Positions 35,240-46,117 of a stretch of DNA of 64,000 nt are shown in pieces. The stretch's first letter is position 1; each line of letters starts with the position of its first letter. The notes beneath the pieces are model-generated. The model searched no databases. It was not told the DNA's origin and was given only the letters and a program-made list of their open reading frames with translations. The position numbers were made by a program, and so were the translations under genes. Origin of the DNA: Gigaspora rosea (lineage: Eukaryota; Glomeromycota; Glomeromycetes; Diversisporales; Gigasporaceae); the NCBI GenBank assembly GCA_003550325.1, contig QKWP01000039.1:366281-430280 (forward strand). The letters run 5' to 3'.

Positions 35240-36642
35240 GTTAGGGATGTTTCACGTATTCAACAATGATACATCACGAACCTTTATGATGTAAATAATT
35301 TATAACCTTTCTTAATTTGTACATATACAGCTTAATTTTTAAAAATTTACACGAAAGTTTATACTTCTCTTAGATTTAGTACAGGATATAACCAAAAAAT
35401 AGAACTTAAGTACGCGTAGAGATTAGACCAGTTTCACCTTCAATCATTATTTAAATATCAATTCCATTTTAATTGCTTTAGAGCATGTGTATTTTTAAAA
35501 AACCTGTTACACCAAACATCTAGAATTAAAACTTTTCGACGAAATTTATGTTTCATTCTACACCCCGAAGTTAGACTTTTAAAAGAGTATTAAAAAGATT
35601 ATGAAATCAACAATATAAGAGGTGATAAAGCAATAGAAAATAATTTAAATTCTATTCATCACATTTATATAAAGAAATTGCTAAAAAAAAACTTGAGCTT
35701 TACAAACATATTTCACCGGGAAACTCTACTTTAGTTTTTACTCTTGCATCTATCTACAAACTGTTAGTAGTCATTTAGAACTATAAATTTTAACAATATT
35801 TGCAATTTACAATATAAGTTTTATATACATAAAATACAAAGTGTACGTACTAACATAGAGGGACTTTTTTTCATTTATAGAACGAAAATTGGTTTCAAAT
35901 TGCCAATTGTCTGGTGCTAAAGAATATTTATAATGCATGGTTTTTTTAAATTGTCAATTTTTTGGTTGTGTTGTACTCATGTTTTAACATTGAAATAATT
36001 TAATTACTTCAGCATTTTCGACAAATAATAATGGCGCATTGACAGTTTTTGTTGCAAAAATTACATTAAGCTAAGTAGTGCGAGCTATTAAGCTTTTTTT
36101 TTTACCTTCCAAAACCACCGCCAGACCGTGAGGGGTTTTTTCTTCCAAATTTACGTTGAGGAGATTATAAACAAGTTAGCCTTTTCAATAATTATTACAG
36201 TACGAATATTTTGTATAAGAAACATAATCATAAAAGGCATAAAAGAAATTATTTCAAATTTCTTCCAAATGGAAAACTGGTACTGGGTATTTTGATCGAC
36301 TTTTTAATAACGATAATCGAATTATTATTAATTGAACAATTTTGATTCACAAAAAAAAATTAATATTGTATTTTCTTGAGACTAGATTTTTACACATGAA
36401 TATTCTTTTTATATCCCTTTCACTTATTGTGTATCCCTACTAATAATATTTCCCAATATTTACTATAACTTTTAGTAGTTTTATAATTAACACTAATAAG
36501 GGTTAAAGTTACAAATTTGTATAAAATTGCATCTTCTAACACATATTTAAAATGAGCTGTCTTTTCTCTACTCTTATATTATTTTAGCTTATCTAATTCA
36601 CAAAACTCACAGTATTTGTGCAATGCTTTTACTTATTTTAAA
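35240..36642. other. Intergenic, no feature seen
   Basis: AT-rich with scattered homopolymers. I see no gene, clear repeat or hairpin. Confidence 0.4.
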
Positions 36643-37647
36643 TTATAAAGTATTTTGGTTTTGAGTTTGAATAAATTCTTTAAATTGGTTTTCTTCTTGT
36701 TCTAATTCAGCGTTTAACTTTTCAAAATTATTATTAAGTGAAATTATAGCCTTTTCCATTTCATCATGCGCAGAAAAAGGTTTGCCTTCCCAAGTACTAT
36801 CATCAATTTCAAAAATTTTGTATTTGTTATCAAATAATCTGAGTTCGTTATTTTTTAATCTATTTTTTAACTTTAAATTAATGTTAATATCTAATTTTGA
36901 TTTGTCATTTTCTTGAATAATTTTAGTTAAATGGTGAGTGATTTTCCTAATTATATTATTATTAAGCAGAGCTAAATTTTTTCTATCATTGTCTAAAAGT
37001 TTTTTAAATTCATCTGCTTTCTTATCTGAAAATTTTCTTTTAAAAGAATTATTTATTGCTCTAATTGTATCTCCACATGTTTTAGGAATTCCAAAAGTTA
37101 AAGAATCAGCTACCCCTCCTATTGCACTAATTAGATTGCTTATCTCATCAACTTTAGCATTCTTTTTATGTTTGCTTCTAAGTATGTCGTAGCAATTTTG
37201 CAATCTATAAATTGTTATTTGTCGAGCATTAAGAAAAATTTTTTTAACTCCTAAATAATCTTGAATTAGATTTAAATCTTTTTTTTGAATGTCTTTTAAC
37301 TCACTATCTATTTTTTTTAATTCTTGCTCTTGTTTTTGTAAATCATTATGAAGCGAAATAGTATTGTATTTTTTATAAGCTAATTGATTATTTAGTTGCT
37401 TTTTAATTTCTTTTACTTGCTCTTGCTTGGCTTTTAATTGTCTAATAAGTTTCTGATCAAGACTAATTAATTTTTCTAAATTATTTAATTTATTTCCTTG
37501 AAGTTGTAAATCAACTTTTAATTGTTTCTTTTTTTCTTTTTTTTGTTCTAATTCTTTGTTTAATCTAATTATTTCTGCTTCTAGTTTTTCTTTTTCAGTG
37601 TTCGCTTTATCAGAAAGTTGCTTTTGAAATTGCAAATGTGTTTTCAA
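36643..37647 (-). CDS. Coiled-coil protein, C-terminal part of a Sel1/coiled-coil locus
   Basis: 334-codon frame with no in-frame ATG at its start; the first codon is TTG. In the same frame it extends upstream as KQDLETKLGLTKDNIHNLKT, to about 37690. The first 130 residues are charged heptads (KEKLEAEIIRLNKELEQKKE). Then follow a Gly-containing segment SAIGGVADSLTFGIPKTCGD, a basic helix, and a short C-terminal coil (ELEQEENQFKEFIQTQ). No known domain. Its 5' side is the duplicated coiled-coil sequence at 37690-38690, in which stops and single-base shifts appear, so this is probably the 3' end of a longer gene that began with the Sel1 repeats at 38.7-40.8 kb. Confidence 0.5.
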   Translation of the reverse strand: MKTHLQFQKQLSDKANTEKEKLEAEIIRLNKELEQKKEKKKQLKVDLQLQGNKLNNLEKLISLDQKLIRQLKAKQEQVKEIKKQLNNQLAYKKYNTISLHNDLQKQEQELKKIDSELKDIQKKDLNLIQDYLGVKKIFLNARQITIYRLQNCYDILRSKHKKNAKVDEISNLISAIGGVADSLTFGIPKTCGDTIRAINNSFKRKFSDKKADEFKKLLDNDRKNLALLNNNIIRKITHHLTKIIQENDKSKLDININLKLKNRLKNNELRLFDNKYKIFEIDDSTWEGKPFSAHDEMEKAIISLNNNFEKLNAELEQEENQFKEFIQTQNQNTL

Positions 37648-37689
37648 ATTATGAATATTATCTTTAGTTAGGCCTAATTTGGTTTCTAA

Positions 37690-38690
37690 ATCTTGTTTTT
37701 AACTTGCAACAAATTAATTTGTCTTTGAATTTCCAACTGTTCAATTTTATTTTGATTTGGTTGATTTTTTAATTTTTCTTTTTCTGCATCAGTAAGTTTA
37801 ATTTGTTGCGCATAAAGAGAATTAGTAATTTCTAAATTAGTATTGTCTTACTTTAAATTATTAATTTCAGTTTTTGCTTCTTGTAAGTTATTACTAAGAA
37901 GACAATTTGTTTGATTACTAATTTGTAAATCATTACTAAGAAGACAACTTTTTTGATCACTAATTAATAAAGAACTCATTAGATTAAGATTTTGATTTTT
38001 TTATTAAGCAATTCTGGCTCTAAAATCTCTACTTTTTCTTGAAGTTGCCAATACTTGCTTTGACTAATTTTGAAAGAAGTTTGAAAATTAACTAATTGAT
38101 TGTTAATAAAAGTTAGTTCTTTTTGAGTTACTTGTAGTTGAGATTTCAAATCTTGCTTTTCAACTTGCAACAAATTAATTTGTTTTTGAGTTTCTAACTG
38201 TACAATTTTATTTTGATTTAGTTGATTATTTAATTTTTCTTTTTTTGCATTAGTAAGTTTAATTTGTTGTGCATAAAGGGAATTAGTAATTTCTAGGTTC
38301 TTGTTGTCTTGCTTTAAGTTATTAATTTCAGTTTTTGCTTCTTGTAAGTTATTACTAAGAAGACAATTTGTTTGATTACTAATTTGTAAATCATTACTAA
38401 GAAGACAACTTTTTTGATCACTAATTAACAAAAAACTCATTAGATTAAGATTTGGATTTTTTCATTACGCAGTTCTGGCTCTAAAATCTCCACTTTTTCT
38501 TGAAGTGCTAATACTTGCTTTGACTAATTTTAAAAGAAGTTTGAAAATTAATTGATTGATTGTTAATAAAAGTTAGTTCTTTTTGAGTTACTTGTAGTTG
38601 AGATTTCAAATCTTGCTTTTCAACTTGCAACAAATTAATTTGTTTTTGAGTTTCTAACTGTTCAATTTTATTTTAACTTAGTTGTGTATT
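37690..38690 (-). repeat. About 460-bp tandem duplication inside coiled-coil coding DNA
   Basis: The marker AACTTGCAAC recurs at 37701, 38162 and 38622, so two full units of 460-461 bp and the start of a third are present. Units differ by scattered substitutions and one-base deletions. The 37.7 kb copy has AAGTAAGAC where the 38.3 kb copy has AAGCAAGAC (minus strand), turning a Gln codon into a stop. Confidence 0.8.
37979..38440 (-). CDS. Coiled-coil open frame within the duplicated region
   Basis: 153 residues: MSFLLISDQKSCLLSNDLQ and a tandem ISNQTNCLLSNNLQEAK, then long heptads (EINNLKQDNKNLEITNS, KEKLNNQLNQNKIVQLETQK). No membrane segment or catalytic motif. Both ends run into the frame breaks of neighbouring repeat copies, so this is best seen as one piece of a longer coiled-coil gene, not an independent protein. 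Confidence 0.4.
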   Translation of the reverse strand: MSFLLISDQKSCLLSNDLQISNQTNCLLSNNLQEAKTEINNLKQDNKNLEITNSLYAQQIKLTNAKKEKLNNQLNQNKIVQLETQKQINLLQVEKQDLKSQLQVTQKELTFINNQLVNFQTSFKISQSKYWQLQEKVEILEPELLNKKIKILI

Positions 38691-39863
38691 TAATTCTTCA
38701 ACTTTTAAATACCATTCAAGTGCAATTCTAATTCCATTTTTACAATAATCTTTAACACAATATATTCCACAAATATGTTCTTTTTCAGCAGCTTTAATAA
38801 ACCATTCAAAGGCCTTATATTCACTTTTTTCTATTCCTTTTCCTTCATAATAACAATACCCAACATTACATGTTCCATAAATATTGCCCAAATTAGCAGA
38901 TTTTTGGAAATGAATAAATGCTTTGTGCTCATCTTTTTTAACACCTATTCCATATAAATAACAGTATCCAATTTGATTCATTGCTAAAGTATTTTCCATC
39001 ATTGCAGAATCTTGATAATGAATGAATGTTTGATCTTCATCCTTTTCAATACTAATTCCCTTTTGATAGCAGTATCCAATCTGAAATATTCCACTAGCAT
39101 CCCCCATATCTGCAGATTTTTGATAATAAATGAATGCCTTATGTTCGTCCTTTTCAACTCCAATTCCTTCATTATAACAACGTCCAACATTATATGTTCC
39201 TTTAGGATGCCCCATCTTTTCAGATTGCTTGTAATATTCGAATGCCTTGCGTTCATCTTTTTCAACTCCTATTCCATTTTCATAACAGTCACCAAGATTA
39301 TTTATCGCAGAAGCATTCCCCATATCAGCAGATTTCTTGTAATATTTGAATGCCTTCTTTCCATCCTTTTCAACTCCAATTCCATTTAGATAACAAGTTC
39401 CAACATCATTTATCGCAACAGCATTTCCCATATCAGCAGATTTTTGAAAATATTCGAATGCCTTCTTTCCATCCTTATCAACTCCAATTCCATTTCGATA
39501 ACAGCTTCCAACACGATTTATCGCAGCAGCATCCCCCATATCAGCAGATTTCTGATAATATTCAAATGCCTTCTTTCCATCCTTTTCAACTCTAATTCCT
39601 TCGTCATAACGATCACCAAGATTATATATCGCAGCAGCATTCCCCATATCAGCAGATTTTTGATAGTATTCGAATGCCTTCTTTCCATCCTTTTCAACTC
39701 CAATTCCATTCTGATAACAACGTCCAACTCGATATATCGCATCAGAATCACCCATATCAGCAGATTTTTGATAATATTCGAATGCCTTGTGTTCATCTTT
39801 TTCAACTCCTATTCCATTTTCATAACAATCACCAAGATTATATATCCCAGCAGCATTACCCAT
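38673..39863 (-). CDS. Sel1-repeat protein
   Basis: 396 residues with 11 consecutive Sel1-like repeats of 36 residues (108 bp). Typical unit: GIGVEKDGKKAFEYYQKSAD, MGNAAAIYNLGDCYEN. The Gly, Ala and Tyr positions of Sel1 helices are kept throughout. Sel1 repeats are TPR-like solenoids that bind proteins; in this lineage they are often joined to kinases. The frame ends NTQLS-TAA and at once continues after the stop as NKIEQLETQKQINLLQVEKQ, the coiled coil, where the duplicate copy reads NQLNQNKI; so the TAA replaces a Gln codon. More Sel1 repeats lie upstream to 40460 in other frames. Whether the ATG at 39863 is used is doubtful; it is an internal repeat Met. Confidence 0.75.
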   Translation of the reverse strand: MGNAAGIYNLGDCYENGIGVEKDEHKAFEYYQKSADMGDSDAIYRVGRCYQNGIGVEKDGKKAFEYYQKSADMGNAAAIYNLGDRYDEGIRVEKDGKKAFEYYQKSADMGDAAAINRVGSCYRNGIGVDKDGKKAFEYFQKSADMGNAVAINDVGTCYLNGIGVEKDGKKAFKYYKKSADMGNASAINNLGDCYENGIGVEKDERKAFEYYKQSEKMGHPKGTYNVGRCYNEGIGVEKDEHKAFIYYQKSADMGDASGIFQIGYCYQKGISIEKDEDQTFIHYQDSAMMENTLAMNQIGYCYLYGIGVKKDEHKAFIHFQKSANLGNIYGTCNVGYCYYEGKGIEKSEYKAFEWFIKAAEKEHICGIYCVKDYCKNGIRIALEWYLKVEELNTQLS

Positions 39864-40765
39864 ATTAGCAGATTTTTGATAATATTTGAATGCCTTCTTT
39901 CTATCTTTTTCAACTCCAATTCCATTTCGATAACAGCTTCCAACACGATTTATCGCAGCAGCATCCCCATATCAGCAGATTTCTGATAATATTCGAATGC
40001 CTTCTTTCCATCCTTTTCAACTCCAATTCCTTCGTCATAACAATCAACAAGTTTATATATCGCAGCAGCATTCCCCATATCAGCAGATTTTTGATAATAT
40101 TCGAATGCTTTCTTTCCGTCCTTTTCAACTCCAATTCCATTTTGATAACAATATTCAACATCATTTATTTCCCATATCAGCAGATTTTTGATAATATTCG
40201 AATGCCTTCTTTCCATCCTTATCAACTCCAATTCCATTTCGATAACAATATCCAACATCATTTATCGCAGCAGCATTCCCCATATCAGCAGATTTCTGGT
40301 AATATTCGAATGCCTTCTTTTCATCCTTTTCAACTCCAATTCCATTTTGATAACAATTTCCAACATTACTTATCGCAGCAGCATTTCCCATATCAGCAGA
40401 TTTCTGGTAATATTTGAATGCCTTCTTTCCATCCTTTTCAACTCCAATTCCATTTAGATAACAATAATCTCTTTTAATGTAAAATCACTCGATTTATTAA
40501 ACTTTGTCTTAAGTAAACTGTTTTCTTCTTCCATTTGGAGATTATCGTCTTTCGTTTCATTTGCGTTATTCATTTCATTTATTAACTCTTCGACATATAT
40601 TACATGAATAAATTCATCATCGGTTAGATATTCATTAAACACTTCTTGGGTGGATTCAGTTTTTGACAAATCAATAATTAAATAGCAAATAAATAAAATA
40701 TTGTAAGATAAAAGATATTGAAGAAATCCATTTTGCAATTTATTTTTGAGAAATGCGATTTCCAC
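39864..40765 (-). pseudogene. Upstream Sel1 repeats with frame breaks, plus N-terminal segment
   Basis: About five further Sel1 repeats are readable on the minus strand between 40460 and 39870 but in different frames. Breaks: near 40165 a repeat lacks 14 nt of the GCAGCAGCATTCC region; near 39965 a run of five C (plus strand) has only four. Before them, an ATG at 40765 opens a frame with LLSYNILFICYLIIDLSKTE, then an acidic Glu/Asn-rich stretch, ending at 40454 where the frame must shift to reach DYCYLNGIGVEK. Together with 38673-39863 and the coiled-coil pieces this reads as one ancestral Sel1/coiled-coil gene. Confidence 0.5.
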
Positions 40766-40884
40766 AGCCTAAAGGTACTTCTAACGATTTTAAATAAATT
40801 CATCGAAATCTAAACTCTGCATAACTAATTCTCGTGCATAATAATCGTAAGAAACTTGTTAATGATTCAAAAAAAAAAGAGAAA

Positions 40885-41065
40885 TTTTTTGCAAATGTGC
40901 ATTATCGCGCAGCATTTTGGGGCTTAGCACACGAATTTTCTTTGTTATTATAAAAAAAAACTTGATTATTTAAAAAAAAAAGATTTTTTTTTTACATTTT
41001 CTCAAGACCTTGATTTTTCGCAAATGTGCATTATCACGCAGTATTTTTGAGGCTTAGCACGCATA
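40885..41065. repeat. Two direct copies of a ~45-bp sequence
   Basis: GCAAATGTGCATTATCnCGC, AGnATTTT and GGCTTAGCACnC occur at about 40890-40932 and 41021-41061. On the plus strand they lie upstream of the gene at 41563 and could be duplicated promoter sequence; no motif is recognised. Confidence 0.55.
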
Positions 41066-41161
41066 TTAAAACGCGTTGGTTCTGTTATCTTACCAATCCT
41101 AATTAAGCAATTAATTGCGTTTACAAATTTAACTTTAATTGTATAAATATATTAAAATTCA

Positions 41162-41195
41162 GAACCGAATTTATTTTAATATAATAAATTCGGTA
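41162..41195. repeat. Hairpin ACCGAATTTATT/AATAAATTCGGT
   Basis: 12-bp perfect arms around a 7-nt A/T loop, at 41164-41194. About 370 bp upstream of the next gene. Confidence 0.5.
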
Positions 41196-41409
41196 TGAAA
41201 CGAATTATCGGATTTAATTCAATATACATATCATCACATGTTAATAAATCGTAATTATTAGTAGATTATAACTGGACACGTAATGCCGTGCATTTGCCTT
41301 GTATTATACAAAATTCATTTAATATCAATCTATCATAGCAGTGACGGTTTTTTATAATTGAAAATATAATGCATATATAAATAGAGAATAAAAAGTTCAT
41401 TATTGAGTT

Positions 41410-41425
41410 TGCTATAAAAGGTCTC
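41410..41425 (+). promoter_or_regulatory. Likely TATA box of the gene at 41563
   Basis: GCTATAAAAGG is the best TATA-like element in the region and lies about 150 bp before the ATG. A short untranslated leader would start near 41440. Confidence 0.35.
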
Positions 41426-41562
41426 TCTTAATCCAAAGTTAACTTTTCTGTATACCCTGTTCAGTTTAAAAAAATTGTAACATTTTATCTAATAAATCTA
41501 AATAATAAACTGACAAATCGACATTAAATTCGATTTTCATACAAACTTATAGCTTCACTAAA

Positions 41563-41913
41563 ATGCCTAAACAAAGTAAAACTAATGGAATCCGTACATA
41601 CAGACGTTCAAAAGGATTTACTATTTCAATTGTAGGAAATATAAAGGCGATTATTAAATTAGGAAATCATAACAAAATACCACTATCTGTTAATTTTCCT
41701 AATATTGATTTTGCTACAATTTCACTGATACATTCCAATTACAAAACAACTTTTGAACTCAATCAAGTAAAATACGACGAAGCAAAAAAGATTTTGACAG
41801 CTGAAAGTGGAAGTGGAAGAACAGAAAACGTTCAATCCGAAATGAATGAAAACAAAACTTCGGAAGTTACAGAATACGAAATGAAAAACCTGACTTTATG
41901 TTTTCAGTCATGA
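41563..41913 (+). CDS. Orphan 116-residue protein
   Basis: Intact frame from ATG to TGA without intron. The N-terminus is basic (MPKQSKTNGIRTYRRSKGFT), the middle looks like beta strands (ISIVGNIKAIIKLGNHNKIP), and the C-terminus is acidic and Ser-rich (SGSGRTENVQSEMNENK). No signal peptide or membrane helix. Family not recognised. The TATA-like element upstream and continuous frame support a real gene. Confidence 0.5.
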   Translation: MPKQSKTNGIRTYRRSKGFTISIVGNIKAIIKLGNHNKIPLSVNFPNIDFATISLIHSNYKTTFELNQVKYDEAKKILTAESGSGRTENVQSEMNENKTSEVTEYEMKNLTLCFQS

Positions 41914-42840
41914 GATTTATTTATATGTCATGTGATCTGACACAAAAAATTATGTAGAAATTCTATCATAAAAAATGCGGAGATTACTCATTTTTTTAAA
42001 TTCAAAAATTGTATTCTTTATAGTTTTAATTTAAAAGATTAATTTTTTTTGGTATAAAAGTTCTGATAAGAATGTATAAATTTTTTTCATGTATAAAAGG
42101 TTTTAATATTGATAAAAGGTGATTTGATTTGAATAAATAAATAAAATTGACTAAATAAATGGCTTAAAAACTAGTGCACAATATTGAAAAGCCCAAGAGA
42201 GAATTGTTATGGAAATTTCAAACAGCAATTCTACTAACGAAAAAATCTCATGAACTTATCAAAAGCCATCAACACCTATCATTGTGAACCAAAGAATTTT
42301 TGTGATATACTGGAAAATCGATTGGAGCTTCGTTATTAGACCAGCCTTGAGCCGTAAATATTCGGGCTTTTGCTATAAAAATGTCCCACTTTGCAAGTCA
42401 TTTATAGCAAAATCCCGTGCGAACAACATTCCTAAAGAAAAGGACGTTACTACTTATAATTACATTATTAAATAAGTAAAAACTTTAAAAAGTTACTTAT
42501 CGATTGTGTTTTTGGTCATAAATCTTCTATACTGGAATAAACGATAGCTCGATTGACTTTCTATCAGATCACGAATTATTCAGTTGCTTTTTGATGAAAG
42601 GGCAGATAGTAGCAGATAAGTGCATGTCCCTCAAGCTAAACAAAATTGTATAGCATTAAGCCAATTGCTTAGCCAACTTGGCTTTACAAAAAAAATAATA
42701 AGTAGTCCAGTATTTAAATTTAGGTGAAATAAAGATGTATGTAGTAAGTTTGAAATATGCAAAACCTATTTTAACCTTAATATTTAAAAAATAGTCAATA
42801 ATTTGGGGACTAAATAAAAAGTGTAAAGCATCTCAATAAT
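41914..42840. other. Intergenic, no gene supported
   Basis: AT-rich; a 63-codon frame at 42284-42475 lacks an ATG and any coding feature. No other structure noticed. Confidence 0.35.
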
Positions 42841-43602
42841 TTAAGCATGAACACTATTAATACAATGGACACCTTCATTAGTAATAATGCACTCTCCAAA
42901 TTTATAAAAATTATCTAAATCATTTAATTCTTTTTGAATTTTATAATTTTCTACACGTAAGTTTTTGTTTAGAAGGGTCCATTCTTCTTTTAATTGACAA
43001 TGATCTACACATAGGGATTCTAGATCTTTTTCTAAATCTTCTTCTGAACGAGGAAGTTCTTTTACTAAATCTTCTGATTCTTTTACAGAAACTTCAACCA
43101 AAACTCTAAGTTCTTCAAGTTGCAATTTGATATTTTCAAGTGTATCATATAACATATTTATTTCATTCATTCTAAAAGTGATGCAATTAAATAGATTAGC
43201 ATCATTCGTTTTTGTAGCTCGTAAGGATCGAAATTCATAAGTAATGTATGAATTGAGGATTTTATTTGATTCAACAAAATCATTATCGGTAGTTAGTTCT
43301 TTTGTTGGGGTTTCTTTAATTTCTTTTATGGTTTTGTATTTTTTGCCATGCTTCTTTCGATTCTTGAGCATGTAACGCATGTAACGCATGTAATGATAGA
43401 ATAAAATTTCCATTTCCGAAGCGGAGTAATCACCATAATGCAAAATTATAGTATGATTCTCATTTGGAGTTGGCAAGTTATCATTAATTGATCGACAATA
43501 AAATAATAAAGAGTTTCTATAGTTTCTTATTTTATTATATTTGAAATCGAAAGGATTTTTGTTCAATTTGGCATTTATTATTTTTGTAGAAATGGGTTTC
43601 AT
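42841..43602 (-). CDS. Orphan coiled-coil protein
   Basis: 253 residues from ATG at 43602. A basic N-terminal part (AKLNKNPFDFKYNKIRNYRN), a Tyr/Met stretch YHYMRYMRYMLKNRKKHGKK with a CGCATGTAA microduplication, then a long charged coil (EDLVKELPRSEEDLEKDLES), ending in CINSVHA. The frame upstream of the ATG stays open, apart from one TGA, for about 40 codons (SNESLIVETSNKSQILTFNT). So it may be the C-terminal half of one gene that begins at 44113. Confidence 0.5.
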   Translation of the reverse strand: MKPISTKIINAKLNKNPFDFKYNKIRNYRNSLLFYCRSINDNLPTPNENHTIILHYGDYSASEMEILFYHYMRYMRYMLKNRKKHGKKYKTIKEIKETPTKELTTDNDFVESNKILNSYITYEFRSLRATKTNDANLFNCITFRMNEINMLYDTLENIKLQLEELRVLVEVSVKESEDLVKELPRSEEDLEKDLESLCVDHCQLKEEWTLLNKNLRVENYKIQKELNDLDNFYKFGECIITNEGVHCINSVHA

Positions 43603-43717
43603 ATTGATAGTATGGTTTCTTCATTTATATGTAGGGGTAAAGAAGAATAAACTAGAAAATAATTCAGTGTTGAAGGTTAGGATTTGGGATTTATTTGAAG
43701 TTTCAACAATAAGGGAT

Positions 43718-44113
43718 TCATTTGATCTTTTTTGGTTCAAAAATTTTAATATAATTTTTCAGATGTTCTGATGGACGTCTACTTTTCGTAATAGAATCTT
43801 CTTTTGTGAGTATTCGACCTATATCTGAGCAAATGGATTCAGATTTGTAGATAGTACTTGTAAATAATGCGGAAGCCCCGACAACGAGACCAGGGAACAG
43901 CAAGAGAGGTGGAATCGGAATCATATTTAATATTAAAATCGAAGATGCGAAAAACAAAGTAGCAATGATTAAAGAAGTCAAAAAAATAAAAGTCAGGAAA
44001 ATTGTATAAGCAATTTTCAGCAAAGGAAAAATAAAATAAGAAAAAATAGTAGTTGCTGTATAGGCAATTCTTAGTGATAATGCTAAGAGCTTTAAACTGT
44101 TTTTACTTGACAT
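43718..44113 (-). CDS. Multi-pass membrane protein, possibly N-terminal half of the next gene
   Basis: 131 residues, ATG at 44113. At least three hydrophobic helices: TATTIFSYFIFPLLKIAYTI, FLTFIFLTSLIIATLFFASS and ILILNMIPIPPLLLFPGLVV, followed by a soluble tail SESICSDIGRILTKEDSITK and SRRPSEHLKNYIKIFEPKK. It stops at 43718. Removing one base in the A6 run just before the stop would open the frame into the coiled-coil protein downstream (one TGA remains). So the two are likely one split gene: membrane anchor plus coiled coil. Family not recognised. Confidence 0.5.
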   Translation of the reverse strand: MSSKNSLKLLALSLRIAYTATTIFSYFIFPLLKIAYTIFLTFIFLTSLIIATLFFASSILILNMIPIPPLLLFPGLVVGASALFTSTIYKSESICSDIGRILTKEDSITKSRRPSEHLKNYIKIFEPKKIK

Positions 44114-44545
44114 TTTGTAATTGTAATTTTTGTCAATTCTGAAAACCAGATTTTACATAATTCTTTTAATACATTTTTTCATAAATGAACTTGTTCAAAT
44201 AAGGAAATAATTAAAACAATTTTGTTTCTTTGCCGCGGTTATTCATATTACCTATTTTACAAAGCATTAAAACGAAACTCCGAGATAAGTATGATTAATA
44301 ATATTTTTCGTGTATATAGTGCTGATCTGTTATGCAATTAATACGCGTATTTTTTAATTAAAATTTTTTCAGCATACAAATATGTGAAAAACTATAAATA
44401 CTATGCAATAAGATTCCAAGAAAGTTGTAGCATAAGTGGAATAAACAAAGGAATGTTCAATTCTTCACGCTATTGCAAAAGGCTTTGTTCAATATTTCAT
44501 TTTTCGTGAATGTACTTTTCAACTAAGGGATAATTAATTTAATTT

Positions 44546-45125
44546 ATGCTATCTTCGCCATCTTCACCGTGGATATTCGTATTACCTATTTTACAAAATA
44601 GAATTTATAATATAAATGCTGATCTGTTACTCAATTGTTTAAAATATATAAAGGATATGATAATTTTTCTAGAATTTTTGTCATTTAAAATATTGAAAAT
44701 GATTGCTCATAAGAAATTAGGTTCTTTAATATTTATTTTGAAATTATATATTGTTTGCATTGCTGAATATGCAAGAAAAACTCTCGTGAAATTGTGTATT
44801 TTTCGAAAGATTCTTATTCTTGTTATATTATTTGTTGAAATTACAATAATTTTAATAATCTAGTCGTATGTAAATTTTTAGCTTTCTCCCACTGGTGCAT
44901 TGAAGTTCGACTGATTTTTTATCAAATTTTTATAGGGTCAATAAGTCAAAGCATTCATATTTATATACTGATCCTTATGAGCCAATTGTGCATGGAACTT
45001 TTGGTGTCGACCAATCTAATTGGAATATAATAGCACTACAAATAAAAGATATTTTTGCTGAAATAATGGCTGGAAGTCGTGGGTTCGGACACCCAGATTA
45101 TGATGGGTTTGTGCCGCCGTATTAA
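44546..45125 (+). CDS. Membrane-anchored orphan protein, 'HGTFGVDQ' family, copy B
   Basis: The 3' part (44936-45125, after a TTTTTATAG acceptor) encodes NKSKHSYLYTDPYEPIVHGT, FGVDQSNWNIIALQIKDIFA, EIMAGSRGFGHPDYDGFVPP and stops. It matches copies at 30520-30733 and 63665-63849. Upstream, a frame from ATG at 44546 holds hydrophobic stretches and ends ILILVILFVEITIILII with TAG at 44861, comparable to the membrane helix that precedes the module in copy A. No clean donor joins the two parts; the TAG lies just before a GTAAAT. So the model is uncertain and the gene may be disrupted. Confidence 0.4.
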
Positions 45126-45566
45126 ATGGTTTCAATATATTAGACTTGGATTGGTTTTCTTGCGAATAGAATTTATGGTAGTCATTCTGTATTGATTTTT
45201 TGTAAAGTAGATGTTAAATTCATGATTTATTTCTATGTAATTTGTGCTACAGAACTAGGCATACGCATATATTCATAATATTGTGAATCTAATATATACT
45301 GTAATTCATACCTTCCTAACTAAAATATCGAAGTTTATTTGTAAATGTCTGATGGCTCTCAGCGATTTTCCTATTGTTAAAACAAGGTACAGTAGACATT
45401 TTAGGAGTAAATAACGTGATAAATGCATGAATCATGTGTCATGCGTTGGTTCTTTGTTACACTACATTCATAAAACCTATAAAAAATTTTTTAATAAACT
45501 TTTAAATTCGTTCATTTATTTCTACAAGTTTTTCTTGATTTACGAAATCTATTACAGTTTTACAAA
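45126..45566. other. Intergenic, no feature seen
   Basis: AT-rich promoter side of the gene at 45567. No motif that I can support. Confidence 0.3.
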
Positions 45567-46117
45567 ATGACAACCCCCCCAAAAAAAAATCTAGGCAGCA
45601 AACTAAATCACTCATTTATAAAGAGCGTTTATCAAATACAGATGAAACAATTACTCCAACTGTTACACCACTTGTATTAACATCAAGTTCATATAATTCT
45701 AAAGAATGGATGCAATACAATAAGATATTACAACAAAACAAAAAACAACAACAAGCTAATTTGGAATGGGCAACCGTTTACTCAATTTTCAAACAATTTC
45801 ATTTACTTTCTAAGCATATTGAAAGTCAAAATTTTGAATATAATGATGCTAAAAATAAAGAACTTAGCAATTTGATCAAGAATTCTATATCAACGGAAGG
45901 AGTAGAGAGGGCTGAAACAGCTCGTTTGAAAAGGGTTTTTGACCTAGTAGATTATGTAAGAAAAACAATAGAAAAAGAACAGATCGATCTAGAAACTTTT
46001 CTTGACAATATTAGGCCTTTAAAGCTTACCTTAAATTATCTAAAAGAAGTAGAAGTTGAAGAATTTAAAAATCTTGCCAACTTAGTACTGGAAAAATTAA
46101 AAAATCAACCTAATTAA
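45567..46117 (+). CDS. Orphan helical protein (one-base break near the start)
   Basis: The ATG at 45567 gives MTTPPK; one extra base in the C7-A9 run (45574-45589) would continue it as KKSRQQTKSLIYKERLSNTD. From there the frame is open to the TAA at 46115: a Thr/Ser-rich linker, then a long helical domain (ILQQNKKQQQANLEWATVYS, DAKNKELSNLIKNSISTEGV, ERAETARLKRVFDLVDYVRK, EKEQIDLETFLDNIRPLKLT). About 183 residues. Without the extra base the ATG frame dies after about 37 codons. No known domain recognised; the KKKSRQQTK stretch could be a nuclear signal. Confidence 0.5.

Noticed and set aside
39012-40457. Several plus-strand frames rich in Ser, Phe and His with internal repeats
   Set aside because: They are antisense shadows of the Sel1 repeats, which explain their 36-codon period.
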